Part shown: in pieces, positions 6,470 to 13,860 of the stretch
How positions within the stretch are numbered: the stretch's first letter is position 1
Layout of the letters: each line of letters starts with the position of its first letter
Source of the DNA: Paracoccaceae bacterium
Lineage (GTDB): Bacteria > Pseudomonadota > Alphaproteobacteria > Rhodobacterales > Rhodobacteraceae
Reading direction: 5' to 3'
Assembly (NCBI GenBank): GCA_025458985.1
Contig: JALORM010000171.1
Location: 1 to 13,948 of the forward strand
DNA: 13,948 nt
Notes under the pieces: generated by a model
The model's input: the letters and a program-made list of their open reading frames with translations, nothing else
Told to the model about the DNA's origin: nothing
Database searches by the model: none
Program-made: the position numbers and the translations under genes

Positions 6470-7528
6470 GTGAATCTCGAAACTGCGCAGATGCTGACAA
6501 GCGCACTTCCGCTGCCTGTCGTCCTGATCGGGCCCGACGCGCGACTGCGCGCGGCGAACAGCGCTGCACGGCAGCTTTTCGGCACCGACGCGGAAGGGCG
6601 CCACTACATGCTGGCGCTCAGGGCGCCGGGTCTGGTCGACTGCATCGAGGCGGCGCTGCGCGGCGGCGCCCCGGCGGAAGTCCGCCACCGGATGTCCGAG
6701 TGCGGCCGCGACTCGCTCTGGCGCGTGACGGCGGCACCGCTGCCCGGAGGGCAGGGGGCCCTCGTCAGCTTCACCGACGAGACGGCGACCGAGGCGGCCG
6801 AGCGGATGCGGCGCGAGTTCATCGCCAACGTCAGCCACGAGCTGAAGACGCCGCTGACCGCCCTGTCGGGCTTCATCGAGACGCTGCGCGGCGCGGCGCG
6901 CGACGATGCGGCAGCGCGTGAGCGGTTCCTGCAGATCATGGACCGCGAGGCGGGGCGGATGCGGCGGCTGGTCGACGACCTTCTGTCGCTGAGCCGGGTC
7001 GAGGGCGAGGAACGGGTCCGCCCGACCGGCCGGATCGACATCGCGCCGCTTCTGGGCAGCGTCGTGGCGGCGCTGCGCCCGCAGGCCGAAGAGCGGGCGG
7101 TGGGCGTCGAGCTTGACGTTCCCGCTGCCGTTCCGGCGGTGGCAGGCGATGCCGACCAGCTGACACAGGTCTTCACCAATCTTCTGGAGAACGCCCTGAA
7201 GTACGGGGCCTCGGGCGGCGTCGTGACCGTCGCGGTCTCGGACGTCGGGCGCGACCCGGCGCTGCGCGCCGCGGCGGTCCGGATCGACGTGACCGACCGC
7301 GGCGAGGGGTTCGACCCGGTCCACATCCCGCGCCTGACCGAGCGATTCTACCGGATCGACGGCCACCGCTCGCGCGCAGAGGGTGGCACGGGCCTCGGGT
7401 TGGCTATCGTCAAGCACATCGTCGGCCGCCATCGCGGGCGGCTGTCGATCGAAAGCGCGCCGGGGAAGGGCGCGCGCTTCAGCGTGACCCTGCCGCAGGC
7501 CGATGACGGGCGGGGCGAGGCAGTCTGA
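6470..7528 (+). CDS. phoR: Phosphate-regulon sensor histidine kinase PhoR (no visible membrane segment)
   Basis: The 352-residue kinase autophosphorylates on His and controls PhoB. It starts at GTG 6470, with AAAGGG about 7 nt upstream and an overlapping GTTAAC at 6462-6467. Residues 8-105 form a PAS domain (PLPVVLIGPDARLRAANSAA). The HisKA domain carries FIANVSHELKTPLTALSGF with His123. The ATPase has the N box FTNLLENALKYG (235-246), G1 DRGEGFD (276-282), the F-box region RFYRID and G2 GGTGLGLAIVKHIVGRH (305-321). E. coli PhoR has N-terminal membrane helices; none is visible here, because the protein begins directly in the PAS domain. Sensing is therefore expected through PhoU/PstSCAB, encoded downstream. 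No lesion is seen. The 203 bp upstream (6267-6469) show only weak promoter-like hexamers and no Pho box. Confidence 0.9.
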   Translation: MNLETAQMLTSALPLPVVLIGPDARLRAANSAARQLFGTDAEGRHYMLALRAPGLVDCIEAALRGGAPAEVRHRMSECGRDSLWRVTAAPLPGGQGALVSFTDETATEAAERMRREFIANVSHELKTPLTALSGFIETLRGAARDDAAARERFLQIMDREAGRMRRLVDDLLSLSRVEGEERVRPTGRIDIAPLLGSVVAALRPQAEERAVGVELDVPAAVPAVAGDADQLTQVFTNLLENALKYGASGGVVTVAVSDVGRDPALRAAAVRIDVTDRGEGFDPVHIPRLTERFYRIDGHRSRAEGGTGLGLAIVKHIVGRHRGRLSIESAPGKGARFSVTLPQADDGRGEAV

Positions 7529-7563
7529 CCCGCCGCAGCGCGGGAATCCGGCGCGACCGTGCA

Positions 7564-7592
7564 CTGTCATGAAGCTGTTACGTGGCTGTCAC
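7564..7592 (+). promoter_or_regulatory. Pho box (PhoB binding site) upstream of pstS
   Basis: Three 7-bp repeats are spaced exactly 11 bp apart: CTGTCAT at 7564-7570, CTGTTAC at 7575-7581 and CTGTCAC at 7586-7592. This is the classical PhoB operator: direct repeats on one helical face, separated by 4-bp spacers. It lies 86 bp before the pstS ATG and 35 bp after the phoR stop, so pstSCAB-phoUB should be induced by PhoB~P under phosphate limitation, independently of phoR. In Pho promoters the box replaces the -35 element; the -10 is not obvious here, with CATTGC at 7598-7603 as a weak candidate. Confidence 0.9.
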
Positions 7593-7678
7593 AAAAGCAT
7601 TGCGCCACACCGGTACGCCGCCCCCGAGGCCGCCGGGATCCTGCGGCCCGCGAACTGAACAACATTCAGGAGCTGCCC

Positions 7679-8713
7679 ATGAAACTCTCCACGATGGCGA
7701 TTTCGGCACTGGCCCTCGCCGCAGCCTCGACTGCCGCGCAGGCGCGCGACCAGGTCCAGATCACCGGGTCCTCGACCGTCCTGCCCTATGCGACCATCGT
7801 CGCCGAGGCCTTCGGCGAGAACTTCGACTTCCCGACCCCGGTCGTGGAAGGCGGCGGCTCGGGCGCCGGCCGTGCCAAGATGTGCGAAGGCGTGGGCGAG
7901 AACACGGTGGACATCGCCAACTCGTCCTCGCGCATCACCCAGAAGGACATCGACACCTGTGCCGCCAACGGCGTCACCGAGATCATGGAAATCCGCTTCG
8001 GCTACGACGGGATCGTCTTCGCCTCGGACGTGAACGGCCCCGAATTCGCCTTCACGCCCGCCGACATCTACAACGCGGTCGCCGAACAGGTCCTCAAGGA
8101 CGGCGCCCTGGTTGCCAACCCGCACACCCTGTGGGCCGACTTCAACCCGGCGCTACCGGCGCAGGACATCCTCGTTCTGTCTCCCGGCACCAAGCACGGC
8201 ACCCGTGAAGTCTTCGACACCCGCGTGATCATCAAGGGGTGCGAGGAATCGGGCGCGATGGCGGCGTTCATGGCCGCCGGCCAGGACGAGGATGCGGCGG
8301 AACAGTCCTGCGCCAAGCTGCGCACCGACGGCCGCAACGTCGACATCGACGGCGACTATACCGAAACGCTCGCCCGTCTGGATGCCGACAAGAACGCCAT
8401 CGGCGTGTTCGGCCTGTCGTTCTACCAGAACAACACCGACAAGCTCCGCGTCGCGACCATGGGCGGCGTCGTCCCGTCGACCGAGTCGATCGCCTCCGGC
8501 GAATATCCGGTGTCGCGTCCGCTCTACTTCTACGTGAAGATGGCGCATCTCGACGTGATCCCGGGCCTCAAGGAGTACATCGAGTTCTTCGTGTCCGACG
8601 ACATGGCCGGCCCGAACGGCCCGCTGGCCGAGTACGGCCTGGTCGCGGACCCGGAACTGGCGGCAACGCAGGCCATGGTTGCCAACCGCACGCCGATGGG
8701 CGCGCTGAACTGA
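7679..8713 (+). CDS. pstS: Phosphate ABC transporter substrate-binding protein PstS
   Basis: The 344-residue periplasmic protein binds inorganic phosphate and delivers it to PstCA. ATG 7679 follows AGGAG with a 7-nt spacer; the same frame is open further upstream, but only across the Pho box. Residues 1-22 are a Sec signal peptide (MKLSTMAISALALAAASTAAQA) with AxA-type cleavage before RDQ. Phosphate-binding signatures are ITGSSTVLPYATIVAEAF at the mature N-terminus, VVEGGGSGAGRAKMCEG and DIANSSSRI. Further on are LSPGTKHGTREVFDTRVI, DIDGDYTETLARLDADKNAI and SGEYPVSRPLYFYVK. This is the alphaproteobacterial PstS subtype, distinct in detail from the E. coli one. It is intact and first in the Pho-box-driven operon; the stem-loop after it probably keeps its mRNA more abundant than that of the membrane components. 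Confidence 0.95.
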   Translation: MKLSTMAISALALAAASTAAQARDQVQITGSSTVLPYATIVAEAFGENFDFPTPVVEGGGSGAGRAKMCEGVGENTVDIANSSSRITQKDIDTCAANGVTEIMEIRFGYDGIVFASDVNGPEFAFTPADIYNAVAEQVLKDGALVANPHTLWADFNPALPAQDILVLSPGTKHGTREVFDTRVIIKGCEESGAMAAFMAAGQDEDAAEQSCAKLRTDGRNVDIDGDYTETLARLDADKNAIGVFGLSFYQNNTDKLRVATMGGVVPSTESIASGEYPVSRPLYFYVKMAHLDVIPGLKEYIEFFVSDDMAGPNGPLAEYGLVADPELAATQAMVANRTPMGALN

Positions 8714-8721
8714 CCGACAGG

Positions 8722-8751
8722 GGCCGGCCCGCTCTGACAGGCGGGCCGGCC
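8722..8751 (+). terminator. Strong stem-loop between pstS and pstC (attenuator or mRNA-stabilising hairpin)
   Basis: GGCCGGCCCGC (8722-8732) pairs perfectly with GCGGGCCGGCC (8741-8751) around the 8-nt loop TCTGACAG. The 11-bp all-GC stem begins 9 nt after the pstS stop and is followed by TTCCC rather than a T-run. A partial terminator or a 3' end protecting the pstS transcript fits best, as is common after the binding-protein gene of ABC operons. Confidence 0.7.
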
Positions 8752-8815
8752 TTCCCGGGGCTGCGCGATCCGGCCGGCGGCGCAGTCCGGTTTTCTCCCG
8801 CGAAAGGGGCACACC

Positions 8816-10276
8816 ATGTCCGTCCTCGTCCTCGTGCTTGCGCTCGTCGCCATCGGGATCGCGGGATATGTTCTCTGCCGCTACCGCGCGGTCGCTTCGG
8901 TGGGCGGCGACACCAAGAAGCTCCATTCTCTGCCGACCTACCACGGCTGGCACGGCTTCATCATGGGGTTCCTTCCCGGACTGGTGGTGCTGGCGCTCTG
9001 GGTCGTCGTGCAGCCCCTGCTGATCGAACAGCGGATGGGCCGCTTCTTCGATCCCGCGGTGTTCGAGGACGACACGCAGCGCGTGCTTCTGATGGCCGAT
9101 GTCCGGCGCGTGGCATCGGGGCTCGATACCGCCGTCGACCTCGGGGCGCTGTCCGAACAGCAGGCCGCGCAGATCCGCACCGAATTCGGATCAGTCCGGG
9201 AGCGCCTGGCGGAGGTCGGCGTGGCCCTTGGCGCCGAGGTGACGCCCGAGGTCCTGCAGGCGGCGCAGAGCTATCGGCAGCAGGCCGCGACCGGCGCCCT
9301 CTGGCGCACCATCGTCACGCTCGCCGTAGCCGGATCGGCCTTCCTCATGGCGCTGCGGCTGACCGACGGCGCCTTCCGCGCGCGCAACCGCGTCGAACGG
9401 GTCATGCAGGGGCTGCTGCTGACGGCCTCGACCATCGCCATCCTCACGACCGTGGGCATCGTGCTGTCGATGCTGTCCGAGGCGATCAGGTTCTCGACGA
9501 TGTATCCGATCGCCGACTTCTTCTTCGGGCTGACCTGGTCGCCGAGCTTCGGGGGCGGCAGCCAGCTTGGCCTGCTGCCGCTGCTGTGGGGCACGCTCTA
9601 CATCAGCCTGGTGTCGATGATCGTGGCGGTGCCCATCGGGCTCTTCACCGCGATCTATCTGGCGGAATACGCAAGTCCGCGCGTCCGGGCGGTGGTCAAG
9701 CCGCTGATCGAGGTGATCGCGGGCATCCCGACCGTGGTCTTCGGCCTCTTCGCGCTGGTCACGGTGGGCCCGCTGATCCGCGACTGGATCGCGCAGCCGA
9801 CCGGGCTCGGGTCTTCGGGGTCCTCGGTGATGACGGCCGGGCTGGTGATCGGCATCCTGAACATCCCCTTCATCTCGTCGCTTGCCGACGACATCATCAA
9901 CGCCGTGCCGCAGGCGATGCGGGACGGCTCGCTCGGGCTGGGCGCTACCAAGTCCGAGACGATCCGCCAGGTCGTGCTGCCCGCGGCGCTGCCCGGCATC
10001 GTGGGCGCGGTGCTGCTGGCCGCAAGCCGGGCCATCGGCGAGACCATGATCGTGACCATGGGGGCAGGGGCGGCGGCCAAGATAGACCTCAACCCGTTCG
10101 AGGCGATGACCACGATCACCGTGAAGATCGTGAGCCAGCTGACCGGCGACACCGAGTTCAACAGCCCCGAGACGCTGGTGGCCTTCGCCCTCGGCATGAC
10201 GCTGTTCGTCATCACGCTGGGTCTGAACGTCTTTGCCCTCTACATCGTCCGCAAGTACCGGGAGCAGTACGAATGA
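8816..10276 (+). CDS. pstC: Phosphate ABC transporter permease PstC, with N-terminal extension
   Basis: The 486-residue inner-membrane permease is half of the phosphate channel. ATG 8816 follows AAGGGG with a 7-nt spacer. The N-terminal extension (about residues 1-190) corresponds to the DUF3708-type region of alphaproteobacterial PstC: membrane segments at about 2-20 and 46-68, a charged periplasmic-looking stretch, and another hydrophobic segment from about 165. The permease core begins near residue 200. It contains LLWGTLYISLVSMIVAVPIG, EVIAGIPTVVFGLFALVTVG and the coupling EAA-type motif AVPQAMRDGSLGLGATKSET with VVLPAALPGIVGAVLLAASR, and ends LNVFALYIVRKYREQYE. It looks intact. The stop overlaps the pstA start as ATGA. 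Confidence 0.93.
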   Translation: MSVLVLVLALVAIGIAGYVLCRYRAVASVGGDTKKLHSLPTYHGWHGFIMGFLPGLVVLALWVVVQPLLIEQRMGRFFDPAVFEDDTQRVLLMADVRRVASGLDTAVDLGALSEQQAAQIRTEFGSVRERLAEVGVALGAEVTPEVLQAAQSYRQQAATGALWRTIVTLAVAGSAFLMALRLTDGAFRARNRVERVMQGLLLTASTIAILTTVGIVLSMLSEAIRFSTMYPIADFFFGLTWSPSFGGGSQLGLLPLLWGTLYISLVSMIVAVPIGLFTAIYLAEYASPRVRAVVKPLIEVIAGIPTVVFGLFALVTVGPLIRDWIAQPTGLGSSGSSVMTAGLVIGILNIPFISSLADDIINAVPQAMRDGSLGLGATKSETIRQVVLPAALPGIVGAVLLAASRAIGETMIVTMGAGAAAKIDLNPFEAMTTITVKIVSQLTGDTEFNSPETLVAFALGMTLFVITLGLNVFALYIVRKYREQYE

Positions 10277-11567
10277 CCGACCCGACCACCAGCGCCATGT
10301 CGGCAATGCCCGGACGCCCGCGGAAGGCATCGCTTCTGGAACAGGATGCGCTGATGCGCCGGCGCAATGCCGCCGAGGCCCGCTTCAAGGCCTACGGCGT
10401 CGCGGCGATCTGCATCAGCCTTGCGACACTTGCGGTCATGCTCTGGACGATCTTCAGCGACGGGGTTTCGGCCTTCCGGCAGACCAGCCTGACCTTCGCC
10501 GTCACGCTCGATGCCGACAGGCTGGACCCGCAGGGCAACCGGGTCCGCGACGACATGATGAAGGTCACCACGATCGGCTACACGAACCTCCTGAACGACG
10601 CGCTCAAGGCCTACATGGAGCAGCGCGGCATCGATGTCTCGGGCGTTTCGGACAATGAGCTGTCGGCCTTCATCTCGCGCGACACGCCGGCACGGCTGCG
10701 CGACCAGGTGATCGCAAACCCTGCGATCCTCGGCGAGACGATCGAGGTCACGGGCTTCGCCACGGGGCGCATCGACGGCTACTTCAAGGGCCGCGTGACG
10801 CGCGAGACGGCGGCGGTCGACACCAACATCTCGGTCGAACAGCTGGACCTGCCTCGGACCAGCGCCCCGAGGCCTCGGGACTCGGCGTCGCAATCATCGG
10901 CTCGGCCTACATGATGCTGCTGACCGCGCTCATGGTGCTGCCGCTCGGCGTTGCCGCGTCGATCTACCTTGAGGAGTTCGCGCCGAAGAACCGCTGGACC
11001 GACCTCATCGAGGTGAACATCTCGAACCTCGCCGCGGTGCCCTCGATCGTCTACGGCATCCTCGGGCTTGCGATCTTCATCAACTTCGCGAAGTTCCCGC
11101 AATCCTCGCCGCTGGTCGGCGCCCTGGTGCTGACCCTGATGACGCTGCCCACGATCATCATCGCGACCCGCGCCGCGATCCGGGCGGTTCCGCCCTCGAT
11201 CCGCGACGCGGCGCTGGGTGTCGGCGCCTCGAAGATGCAGACGGTATTCCACCATGTGCTGCCGCTCGCCGCGCCCGGCATCCTGACCGGCACGATCCTG
11301 GGCCTTGCCTCGGCGCTGGGCGAGACCGCGCCGCTCCTGCTGATCGGCATGGTGGCCTTCGTGGCCAACTATCCCGCGGGTCCCCTGGAGGGCGGCATGC
11401 TCGACCCGGCCTCGGCGCTGCCGGTGCAGGTCTACTCGTGGGCCTCGCGCTCTGACCCCGCCTTCATCGAACGGTCCGCCGGCGCGATCATCGTTCTGCT
11501 CGCGTTCCTGCTGGTCATGAACATCATTGCCATCCTGCTGCGCCGCCGGTTCGAGCGCCGGTGGTAG
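10273..11567 (+). pseudogene. pstA: Phosphate ABC transporter permease PstA, disrupted by deletion and frameshift
   Basis: Translation from ATG 10273 (overlapping the pstC stop) gives a DUF3333-type N-terminal region: MRRRNAAEARFKAYGVAAIC, a membrane helix (AICISLATLAVMLWTIFSDG), and a periplasmic part up to NISVEQLDL. After about 10850 the frame reads unrelated residues and stops at 10912-10914. The permease core continues in another frame from about 10854: SDQRPEASGLGVAIIGSAYM, VLPLGVAASIYLEEFAPKNR, the coupling motif AVPPSIRDAALGVGASKMQ and ALGETAPLLLIGM, to the stop at 11565-11567. Relatives have roughly 20-24 residues between QLDL and SDQRPEA, so about 67-73 nt appear lost together with the frame (the loss must be 1 mod 3). 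As written, no functional PstA can be made, unless an internal start such as ATG 10911 yields a core lacking its first helix. Both parts remain family-like, so the lesion is recent or artefactual. Confidence 0.87.
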
Positions 11568-11581
11568 AAAGGAACGCCCGA

Positions 11582-12352
11582 ATGGAAGATATGCGACTCA
11601 TGGAACGCACGCTCGCAACGAACCAGGTGAAGGTGGCCGCGAAGGGCGTCGATGTCTTCTACGGCGCCACCCATGCGATCAAGGATGTCTCGGTCGACAT
11701 CCTCGACAACATGGTGACCGCCTTCATCGGCCCCTCGGGATGCGGCAAGTCGACCTTCCTGCGCTGCCTGAACCGGATGAACGACACCGTCTCGGTCGCG
11801 CGGGTGACAGGCGACATCCGCCTTGACGGCGAGGACATCTACGACCCGCGGGTAGACCCGGTGCAGCTGCGCGCAAGGGTAGGGATGGTGTTCCAGAAGC
11901 CAAACCCGTTCCCGAAGTCGATCTACGACAACGTGGCCTATGGTCCGAAGATCCACGGGCTGGCCCGCAGCAAGGCCGAACTGGACGAGATCGTCGAGAA
12001 GGAGGCGAAGGACCGCCTGAAGGAACCGGGCACCGGGTTGTCCGGCGGCCAGCAGCAGCGGCTGTGCATCGCGCGCGCCATCGCGACCTCGCCCGAGGTT
12101 CTGCTGATGGACGAGCCGTGCTCGGCGCTGGACCCGATCGCGACGGCGCAGGTCGAGGAACTGATCGACGAACTGCGGGCCAACTTCTCGGTGGTGATCG
12201 TGACCCACTCGATGCAGCAGGCGGCCCGGGTAAGCCAGCGGACGGCCTTCTTCCACCTCGGCAACCTCGTCGAATACGGCGAGACCGGGCAAATCTTCAC
12301 CAATCCCAGGGACCCGCGCACCGAGAGCTACATCTCGGGGAGGATCGGGTGA
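11582..12352 (+). CDS. pstB: Phosphate ABC transporter ATP-binding protein PstB, with short internal deletion
   Basis: The 256-residue ATPase powers phosphate import by PstCA. ATG 11582 follows AAGGAA by about 9 nt and gives MEDMRLMERTLATNQVKV as in relatives; GTG 11561 in the same frame overlaps the pstA end. Visible elements are Walker A GPSGCGKST (50-58), Q-loop VFQKPNPFP (Gln105), signature LSGGQQQR (153-160), Walker B VLLMDEP (173-179, catalytic Glu178), D-loop SALD (181-184) and switch His209 (VTHSMQQ). The helical subdomain is abnormal: DEIVEK (residue 140) joins directly to EAKDRLKEPGTG, whereas PstB proteins have about nine more residues here (pattern LRRxALWxE). This corresponds to an in-frame loss of about 27 nt near 11999-12004. 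All ATPase motifs remain, but a helix contacting the permease side would be shortened. The phoU start overlaps its stop (TGATG). Confidence 0.93.
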   Translation: MEDMRLMERTLATNQVKVAAKGVDVFYGATHAIKDVSVDILDNMVTAFIGPSGCGKSTFLRCLNRMNDTVSVARVTGDIRLDGEDIYDPRVDPVQLRARVGMVFQKPNPFPKSIYDNVAYGPKIHGLARSKAELDEIVEKEAKDRLKEPGTGLSGGQQQRLCIARAIATSPEVLLMDEPCSALDPIATAQVEELIDELRANFSVVIVTHSMQQAARVSQRTAFFHLGNLVEYGETGQIFTNPRDPRTESYISGRIG

Positions 12353-13086
12353 TGGAGGGCAAGTTGCCGAGCGAACAGCACATCCTTTCCGCCTTCGACC
12401 GCGACCTCGAGGCGATCCAGGCGCTGATCATGAAGATGGGCGGGCTGGTCGAGGCGGCGATCATGGACGCCGCCGTCTCGCTCGAGACGCGCGACGAGGA
12501 GCTTGCCGAACGGGTCCGCAAGGAAGACCGCCAGATCGACGAGCTGGAAGAGCTGATCAACCAGGAGGCCGCGCGCGTCCTGGCGCTGCGTTCGCCCGCC
12601 GCGACCGACCTGCGCACCGTGCTGAGCGTGCTGAAGATCAGCGCCAACCTGGAACGGATCGGCGACTATGCCAAGAACCTCGGCAAGCGGACCTCGGTCC
12701 TGGTGCAGATGGCGCCGGTCGGCGACTCGGGCGGGGCGCTCAGGCGGATGGCGCGCGCGGTCGCCGACCTTCTGAAGGACGCGCTCGACAGCTACGCGCA
12801 GCGCGACGCCGAGCTTGCGCTGGACGTGCGGATGCGCGACCGCGACGTCGACCAGATGTACAACGCGCTGTTCCGCGAATTCCTGACCTTCATGATGGAA
12901 GACCCGCGCAACATCACCGCCTGCATGCACCTGCACTTCATCGCCAAGAACCTCGAGCGGATGGGCGACCATGTGACCGCGATCGCCGAGCAGGTGGTCT
13001 ACGTCGTCACCGGATCGCTGCCGGAGGACAGCCGGCCCAAGGGCGACCGCACCTCCTATGTGGCGCCCGAGGTGGAGGACGACTGA
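12352..13086 (+). CDS. phoU: Phosphate signalling complex protein PhoU
   Basis: The 244-residue cytoplasmic protein links PstSCAB activity to PhoR and represses the Pho response when phosphate is plentiful. It has the two-fold repeat of three-helix PhoU domains. The metal-binding signatures are NLERIGDYAKN (99-109) and NLERMGDHVTAIAEQ (200-214), with matching first-helix segments IQALIMKMGGLVEAAI and LLKDALDSYAQRDAEL. It begins MEGKLPSEQHILSAFDRDLE, and length is normal. The ATG overlaps the pstB stop by one base (TGATG) and its own stop overlaps phoB in the same way, indicating tight translational coupling. No lesion is visible. Confidence 0.94.
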   Translation: MEGKLPSEQHILSAFDRDLEAIQALIMKMGGLVEAAIMDAAVSLETRDEELAERVRKEDRQIDELEELINQEAARVLALRSPAATDLRTVLSVLKISANLERIGDYAKNLGKRTSVLVQMAPVGDSGGALRRMARAVADLLKDALDSYAQRDAELALDVRMRDRDVDQMYNALFREFLTFMMEDPRNITACMHLHFIAKNLERMGDHVTAIAEQVVYVVTGSLPEDSRPKGDRTSYVAPEVEDD

Positions 13087-13847
13087 TGGCCCCGTCGCGC
13101 GCACCCCTGGTACTGGTGGTCGAGGACGAGGAGGCGCAGCGCGAGGTGCTGGCCTACAACCTCGAGGCCGAAGGCTTCGACGTCGCCCGCGCGGCCGATG
13201 GCGAGGAGGCGCTGGAACGGATCGCCGAGGTGCCGCCGGACGTCATCGTCCTGGACTGGATGCTGCCGCATGTCTCGGGCATCGAGGTCTGCCGGCGCCT
13301 GAAGCAGCGGCCCGAGACGCGCGGCGTGCCCGTCATCATCCTGTCGGCGAGGTCCGAAGAGGTGGACCGGGTGAGGGGCCTCGAGACCGGGGCAGACGAC
13401 TACGTCGTCAAGCCCTATTCCATCGTCGAGCTGATGGCGCGGGTGCGCGCGCAGCTGCGCCGGTCGCGGCCGGCCTCGGTCGGCGAGGTGCTGGAATTCC
13501 AGGACATCCGGCTGGACGCCGAGACGCACCGTGTCTTCCGCAGCGAGCGCGAGCTGAAGCTTGGCCCGACCGAGTTCCGGCTTCTGTCCACGCTGATGGA
13601 GAAGCCTGGCCGCGTCTGGACGCGCGAGCAGCTTCTGGACCGGGTCTGGGGCCGCGAGGTGTTCCTCGATACCCGGACGGTCGATGTCCATGTCGGGCGT
13701 CTGCGCAAGGCGCTGGCGCGTCATGGTGGAGAGGACCCGATCCGTACCGTGCGGGGCGTGTCGTTCGGACCTTGCAAGGACCATGCCGAAAGCCTGTGCA
13801 GCCGGCCGCTTCAGCGGGCGGGACGGGCAGATCCGTTGCGCCCATAA
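13086..13847 (+). CDS. phoB: Phosphate regulon response regulator PhoB, with aberrant C-terminus
   Basis: The protein is an OmpR/PhoB-type response regulator that activates Pho-box promoters when phosphorylated by PhoR. The receiver domain has the acidic pair Glu13/Asp14 (VVEDEEAQ), phospho-acceptor Asp57 (VIVLDWMLP), Ser87 (ILSARSEE) and Lys109 (DDYVVKPYS). The winged-helix domain has LGPTEFRLLSTLMEKPGRVW, REQLLDRVWG and TRTVDVHVGRLRKAL. Family members finish shortly after IRTVRGxGYxF/L; here the sequence diverges after IRTVRGV (about 13760) into SFGPCKDHAESLC and runs to 253 residues, about 25 more than usual. The final strand of the wing is therefore altered. Possible causes are an insertion or rearrangement junction, a small indel with frameshift, or a chimeric contig end. 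The ATG overlaps the phoU stop (TGATG). Confidence 0.88.
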   Translation: MAPSRAPLVLVVEDEEAQREVLAYNLEAEGFDVARAADGEEALERIAEVPPDVIVLDWMLPHVSGIEVCRRLKQRPETRGVPVIILSARSEEVDRVRGLETGADDYVVKPYSIVELMARVRAQLRRSRPASVGEVLEFQDIRLDAETHRVFRSERELKLGPTEFRLLSTLMEKPGRVWTREQLLDRVWGREVFLDTRTVDVHVGRLRKALARHGGEDPIRTVRGVSFGPCKDHAESLCSRPLQRAGRADPLRP

Positions 13848-13860
13848 GACATATTATGTC
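13848..13860. repeat. AT-rich palindrome GACATA-T-TATGTC after phoB
   Basis: A perfect 13-bp odd palindrome directly follows the phoB stop codon, in the most AT-rich spot of the right end. It overlaps a possible start codon at 13856. It could be an operator or a recombination or transposon-end site; nothing in the window identifies the binding protein. Confidence 0.4.

Noticed and set aside
6389..7570. Minus-strand 393-codon open frame opposite phoR
   Set aside because: It lies almost entirely antisense to a clear histidine kinase, has no ribosome-binding site and shows no recognisable domain.
7559..7678. N-terminal extension of pstS
   Set aside because: It would translate through the Pho box. 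ATG 7679 has AGGAG and starts a clear signal peptide.
8239..10272. Long frame over the pstS end and pstC that continues into pstA
   Set aside because: Only the part from ATG 10273 is family-like (PstA N-terminus). The rest is an out-of-frame reading of pstS and pstC, so this is not a fusion.
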